Assembly: GCA_938074515.1 (NCBI GenBank)
Contig: CALJFV010000125.1
Location: 1-10,396, forward strand
Direction: 5' to 3'
Origin: an uncultured Flavobacteriaceae bacterium
GTDB lineage: Bacteria > Bacteroidota > Bacteroidia > Flavobacteriales > Flavobacteriaceae
Length of the DNA stretch: 10,396 nt
Shown piece by piece: positions 7,499-10,396 of this stretch. How positions within the stretch are numbered: the stretch's first letter is position 1; each line of letters starts with the position of its first letter. The notes under the pieces are model-generated. The model saw nothing but the letters and a program-made list of their open reading frames with translations. It was not told the origin of the DNA and did no database searches. Made by a program: the position numbers and the translations under genes.

Positions 7499-7957
7499 TT
7501 GTACACTTTTCACAAAACTCAAAACTTACCCATAACACTGGAACAAGCCTGGGACTTTTTCTCAGACCCAAAGAATTTAAAAACCATAACCCCTGAATAC
7601 ATGGGGTTCGATATTATAGGAGGGGCGGACCGACGTATGTATCCCGGCCAAATAATTGAATATCGTGTTTCACCACTCTTAGGCATTAAAACCAAATGGG
7701 TTACAGAGATCACGCACGTAGTTCCCAATGAATATTTTGTCGATGAGCAGCGCTTTGGACCCTATACGTTGTGGCACCACAAGCACTTTTTCTCCTCAAT
7801 TAAAGGTGGTGTCGCTATGGAAGACCTCATACATTATAAAGCCCCTTTGGGGCCTATTGGAGCATTGTTTACGCCATGGATTGTGACGCCAAAACTTGAA
7901 GAAATATTTAATTATAGAACACAAAAACTTACCGAATTATTCGGCAACTACTCATGA
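7499..7957 (+). CDS. SRPBCC-family ligand-binding protein
   Basis: The product is a cytoplasmic protein of about 152 residues with an SRPBCC (START/Bet v 1-like) fold over nearly its whole length, a cavity-forming fold that binds hydrophobic small molecules. The recognisable parts are the opening strand and helix YTFHKTQNLPITLEQAWDFF, SDPKNLKTITPEYMGF, and the later VTEITHVVPNEYFVDEQRFG and YTLWHHKHFF. The ligand is unknown and no catalytic residues are evident. The frame has no ATG near its 5' end. A TTG at 7463 would add 12 residues, but the likely promoter overlaps it, so I place the start at the TTG at 7499. An ATT at 7496 is an outside possibility. The last four bases (ATGA) overlap the start of the short-chain dehydrogenase, so the two are translationally coupled. 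A link to photolyase biology comes only from the operon. Confidence 0.82.
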   Translation: MYTFHKTQNLPITLEQAWDFFSDPKNLKTITPEYMGFDIIGGADRRMYPGQIIEYRVSPLLGIKTKWVTEITHVVPNEYFVDEQRFGPYTLWHHKHFFSSIKGGVAMEDLIHYKAPLGPIGALFTPWIVTPKLEEIFNYRTQKLTELFGNYS

Positions 7958-8646
7958 AAAATATTCTTATAATCGGCGGTTCAACAGGGATCAGCGCTGC
8001 TGTCGCCCAAGTTTGTATCGATAAAGGGCATACCGTTTATACGGCCTGTCGCAACCTTCCTGAAATCAAAGGAGTCCATCACATTGCTTTCAACGTTTTA
8101 GATCCTGAGGCAAGTATTAACGGATTACCCGACCAGATCGATGGCTTTGTTTATGCTCCAGGCAGCATCAATCTTCGACCTTTTCGCGCGCTCAAGCCTG
8201 AAGCTTTCGCGGCAGACTTTGAAATCAACACCATGGGAATGATCCGCAGTCTTCAAAGCGTTTTGCCCAAATTACTGAACAGCCCTCAAGCCAGTATCGT
8301 AACCTACAGTACCGTGGCGGTACAACAAGGAATGCCCTTTCACGCTTCGGTGGCCGTAGCCAAAGGAGCCCTCGAAGGATTAACACGTTCGCTTGCGGCA
8401 GAATACGCACCAAAAATACGGGTCAACGCAATCGCTCCCTCGCTCACCAATACACCGCTGGCGGGAAAGCTTTTGTCCAGTGACGAAAAAATTGAAAAAA
8501 TGAACGAGCGTCATCCACTCAAACGCGTGGGAACACCTCAGGATATTGCCCAGTGTACCTACTTTTTACTGAGTGACGCCTCCTCATGGATGACAGGTCA
8601 AATCATTGGTCTCGATGGCGGAATGGGTGCCTTAAAACTGAATTAA
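7954..8646 (+). CDS. Atypical short-chain dehydrogenase/reductase (SDR) lacking the catalytic tyrosine
   Basis: The product is a 230-residue Rossmann-fold protein of the SDR superfamily. The dinucleotide loop is IIGGSTGIS (residues 6-14), a variant of TGxxxGIG. The FVYAPGS stretch replaces the usual NNAG, and the C-terminal half is classical (GALEGLTRSLAAEYAPKIRV, NAIAPSLTNTPL, PLKRVGTPQDIAQ, SWMTGQIIGLDGG). The lysine of YxxxK is present as K137, but the tyrosine position is V133 (HASVAVAK). The usual proton donor is therefore missing. Either another residue such as H130 takes over, or the protein is a binding or non-reductive enzyme. NAD(P) preference cannot be set. It overlaps the SRPBCC gene by four bases and precedes the photolyase by five, so it belongs to one operon. 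The substrate is unknown. Confidence 0.9.
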   Translation: MKNILIIGGSTGISAAVAQVCIDKGHTVYTACRNLPEIKGVHHIAFNVLDPEASINGLPDQIDGFVYAPGSINLRPFRALKPEAFAADFEINTMGMIRSLQSVLPKLLNSPQASIVTYSTVAVQQGMPFHASVAVAKGALEGLTRSLAAEYAPKIRVNAIAPSLTNTPLAGKLLSSDEKIEKMNERHPLKRVGTPQDIAQCTYFLLSDASSWMTGQIIGLDGGMGALKLN

Positions 8647-8651
8647 ATGTA

Positions 8652-10034
8652 ATGGATCAATTCCAAAAATCTGGCGATAAAGAATCTGGACAAGATTCTC
8701 ATGCGTTACGGCTCAAACAGTCAAAGCCTGAGGTTAATATTTTTTGGTTTAGACGAGATCTGAGATTAAAGGACAATCATGGTCTGAGTAAAGCCTTAAG
8801 AGGATCATATCCAGTGGTCCCTCTATTCGTTTTTGATCGAAATATTTTAGATTCATGTGCCCCTGAAGATGGTCGCGTGAGCTTTATTCATGAGCAAATA
8901 AGCCGAATTAAACAGGAACTAAGGTCTTGGGGTGGTGACTTAAAGGTTTATTATGGTACTGTGCAAGAGGCAATTAATGAATTGCAGCAAGAATATGACG
9001 TTAAACATCTGATCTGTAATAGCGACTATGAGCCATACGCCATTGCGCGTGATACCGCGGTAAAAAACCTTTGTGAAGATCACAAAATAGGATTTCATCA
9101 ATTTAAAGATCAGGTTATTTTTGAAACCGATGAGATTGTCAAAGATGATGGCAAACCTTACGTGGTCTATACCCCCTACAGTAAAAAGTGGTTAACAGCA
9201 CTTGAGTCACAACCCTTGAACGAATTTCAAGTCGCCAAATACAAGGACAATTTATTCAATCACGACCTCGGCAGCCTTCCGAGCCTCCAAGAAATGGGGT
9301 TTAAGCCAAGTCCACACAAGGTAATGTCTTATGATTACAGCCCATTATTGGCTCAGAAATATGCCGATCAAAGGAATTTTCCCAGCATAACAAAAGGGAC
9401 TTCAAAACTTTCGCCCCATCTGCGTTTCGGAACAGTCAGCGTAAGACAGATTGTCAAGGCGCTTCGTCCCATACAGGACATCACCCTGCTAAAAGAACTA
9501 ATTTGGCGCGAGTTTTTTATGCAAATATTATGGCATTTTCCTCATACAGTTACCAAATCGTTCAAACCACAATACGACCGCATTAATTGGCGAAATGATC
9601 CCAAAGAGTTTGAAGCTTGGAAGAATGGACAAACCGGTTATCCTTTAGTTGACGCGGGTATGAGAGAGCTCAATAAAACTGGGTACATGCACAATCGCGT
9701 GCGGATGCTCGTGGCGAGCTTTTTATGCAAACACTTACTCATTGATTGGCGTTGGGGTGAAGCCTACTTTGCTGAAAAATTATTGGATTACGAATGTTCG
9801 TCAAATGTAGGCAACTGGCAATGGGCTGCGGGCAGCGGTGTCGATGCGGCACCCTATTTTAGAATATTTAATCCAATGACCCAGGTCGATAAATTCGATA
9901 AACAAAAGACCTACATCAAAAAGTGGGTCCCGGAATGTGACTTACCCCGCTATACTCAACCCGTGGTGGAACATAAAATGGCCCGCACGCGTTGTCTGGA
10001 AACCTACAAAGCAGCGCTTAACGAATCGTTATAA
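8652..10034 (+). CDS. phrB: Deoxyribodipyrimidine photolyase (class I, CPD type)
   Basis: The product is a 460-residue FAD enzyme that splits UV-induced cyclobutane pyrimidine dimers using blue light (EC 4.1.99.3). The N-terminal antenna domain begins VNIFWFRRDLRLKDNHGL at residue 28 and contains NSDYEPYAIARD, equivalent to the folate-binding Asn/Glu region of the E. coli enzyme. The FAD domain has TSKLSPHLRFG, LIWREFF, GYPLVDAGMRELNKTGYMHN, RVRMLVASFLCKHLLIDWRW and NWQWAAGSGVDAAPYFRIFN. W313, W366 and W389 form the electron-transfer triad with the same spacing (53 and 23) as W306, W359 and W382 of E. coli. W285 and W391 match the dimer-binding tryptophans. A cryptochrome-like function is less likely but not excluded. 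The ATG at 8652 is the only ordinary start after the SDR stop, and it gives an unusual hydrophilic extension of about 27 residues. It is the third gene of the SRPBCC-SDR operon. Confidence 0.95.
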   Translation: MDQFQKSGDKESGQDSHALRLKQSKPEVNIFWFRRDLRLKDNHGLSKALRGSYPVVPLFVFDRNILDSCAPEDGRVSFIHEQISRIKQELRSWGGDLKVYYGTVQEAINELQQEYDVKHLICNSDYEPYAIARDTAVKNLCEDHKIGFHQFKDQVIFETDEIVKDDGKPYVVYTPYSKKWLTALESQPLNEFQVAKYKDNLFNHDLGSLPSLQEMGFKPSPHKVMSYDYSPLLAQKYADQRNFPSITKGTSKLSPHLRFGTVSVRQIVKALRPIQDITLLKELIWREFFMQILWHFPHTVTKSFKPQYDRINWRNDPKEFEAWKNGQTGYPLVDAGMRELNKTGYMHNRVRMLVASFLCKHLLIDWRWGEAYFAEKLLDYECSSNVGNWQWAAGSGVDAAPYFRIFNPMTQVDKFDKQKTYIKKWVPECDLPRYTQPVVEHKMARTRCLETYKAALNESL

Positions 10035-10087
10035 TGTTTTGAAGGCCTCTCCCGCAGATATCCTTTGGTCAAAAGCCCGTTTGCGTG

Positions 10088-10396
10088 TTAATCTAAGCGT
10101 GTAATTTTGGCGCCAATAGCGCGGAGACGCTCTTCGATACGCTCGTATCCGCGATCGATCTGTTCGATATTTTGAATCACACTGGTTCCCTCAGCGGATA
10201 AGGCCGCGATGAGTAAGGAAACTCCAGCTCTAATGTCTGGAGAAACCATATTCGTTGCTTTTAGGGACGATGCAAAGTCATGTCCGATCACTGTGGCACG
10301 GTGGGGATCACAAAGAATAATCTTGGCCCCCATATCTATGAGTTTATCCACGAAAAACAAACGGCTCTCGAACATTTTTTGATGAATCAAAACACT
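10088..10396 (-). CDS. murA: UDP-N-acetylglucosamine 1-carboxyvinyltransferase, C-terminal part
   Basis: The last 102 residues of MurA are visible; the gene runs off the right edge. MurA transfers enolpyruvate from phosphoenolpyruvate to UDP-N-acetylglucosamine in the cytoplasm, the first committed step of peptidoglycan synthesis (EC 2.5.1.7). The fragment begins [19 protein letters not shown], then has [40 protein letters not shown] and [20 protein letters not shown]. The arginines of DIRAG and DRGYERI correspond to R371 and R397 of E. coli MurA, which bind substrate. The fosfomycin-target cysteine loop is outside the window. The TTG at 10390 is internal, because the frame stays open to the edge and the sequence aligns with the family beyond it. 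The gene is convergent with the photolyase, 53 bases apart. Confidence 0.95.
   Translation of the reverse strand, partial: SVLIHQKMFESRLFFVDKLIDMGAKIILCDPHRATVIGHDFASSLKATNMVSPDIRAGVSLLIAALSAEGTSVIQNIEQIDRGYERIEERLRAIGAKITRLD

Noticed and set aside
8586..8651. Upstream extension of the photolyase frame into the SDR gene.
   Set aside because: It overlaps the conserved end of the SDR in another frame, and the ATG at 8652, five bases after the SDR stop, is the natural start.
10037..10074. Inverted TTTTGA / TCAAAA pair between the photolyase and murA, considered as a shared terminator.
   Set aside because: The arms are short, the inner pairing is broken and the loop is long. It is not a convincing intrinsic terminator.

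Overview
The window looks like ordinary chromosome of a marine-type member of the Flavobacteriaceae (phylum Bacteroidota). The support is AT-rich DNA, a PUR-family (DUF3276) protein, a DUF2911 protein, a cyclophilin-FKBP fusion, and promoters of the Bacteroidota type (TTTG, about 20 bases, TAnnTTTG) placed sensibly in front of several genes. I see no phage, insertion sequence, CRISPR array, tRNA or rRNA.

Layout from left to right. At 1-1190 is the 3' part of an ABC exporter (+). It is followed by a small PUR-domain nucleic-acid-binding protein (1258-1629, +) that ends at a strong intrinsic terminator. A secreted M14 zinc carboxypeptidase of 837 residues fills 1719-4232 (+). Convergent with it is a two-domain peptidyl-prolyl isomerase (4254-5186, -), whose start is fixed by a near-perfect promoter just upstream. 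A 352-base gap separates it from a divergent AraC-type regulator (5539-6405, +). This gap holds both promoters, an orphan terminator hairpin and a 15-base inverted repeat that could be an operator. A perfect 17-bp hairpin then separates the regulator from a convergent DUF2911 lipid/periplasm-type protein gene (6520-7365, -).

From about 7450 to 10034 (+) there is a tight three-gene operon: an SRPBCC protein, an atypical short-chain dehydrogenase with a 4-base overlap, and a class I photolyase after a 5-base gap. The photolyase keeps the full tryptophan electron-transfer triad at the same spacing as the E. coli enzyme. The short-chain dehydrogenase lacks the catalytic tyrosine of its family. 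The operon therefore probably joins UV-damage repair to an uncharacterised small-molecule step. The window closes with the 3' end of murA (10088-10396, -), the first committed enzyme of peptidoglycan synthesis.

Most genes are housekeeping or common Bacteroidota families. The points worth a second look are the SRPBCC-SDR-photolyase cassette, the Tyr-less SDR, the intergenic region 5187-5538, the degenerate ATPase site of the exporter, and the cyclophilin-FKBP fusion. I found nothing that I can defend as a wholly new system.
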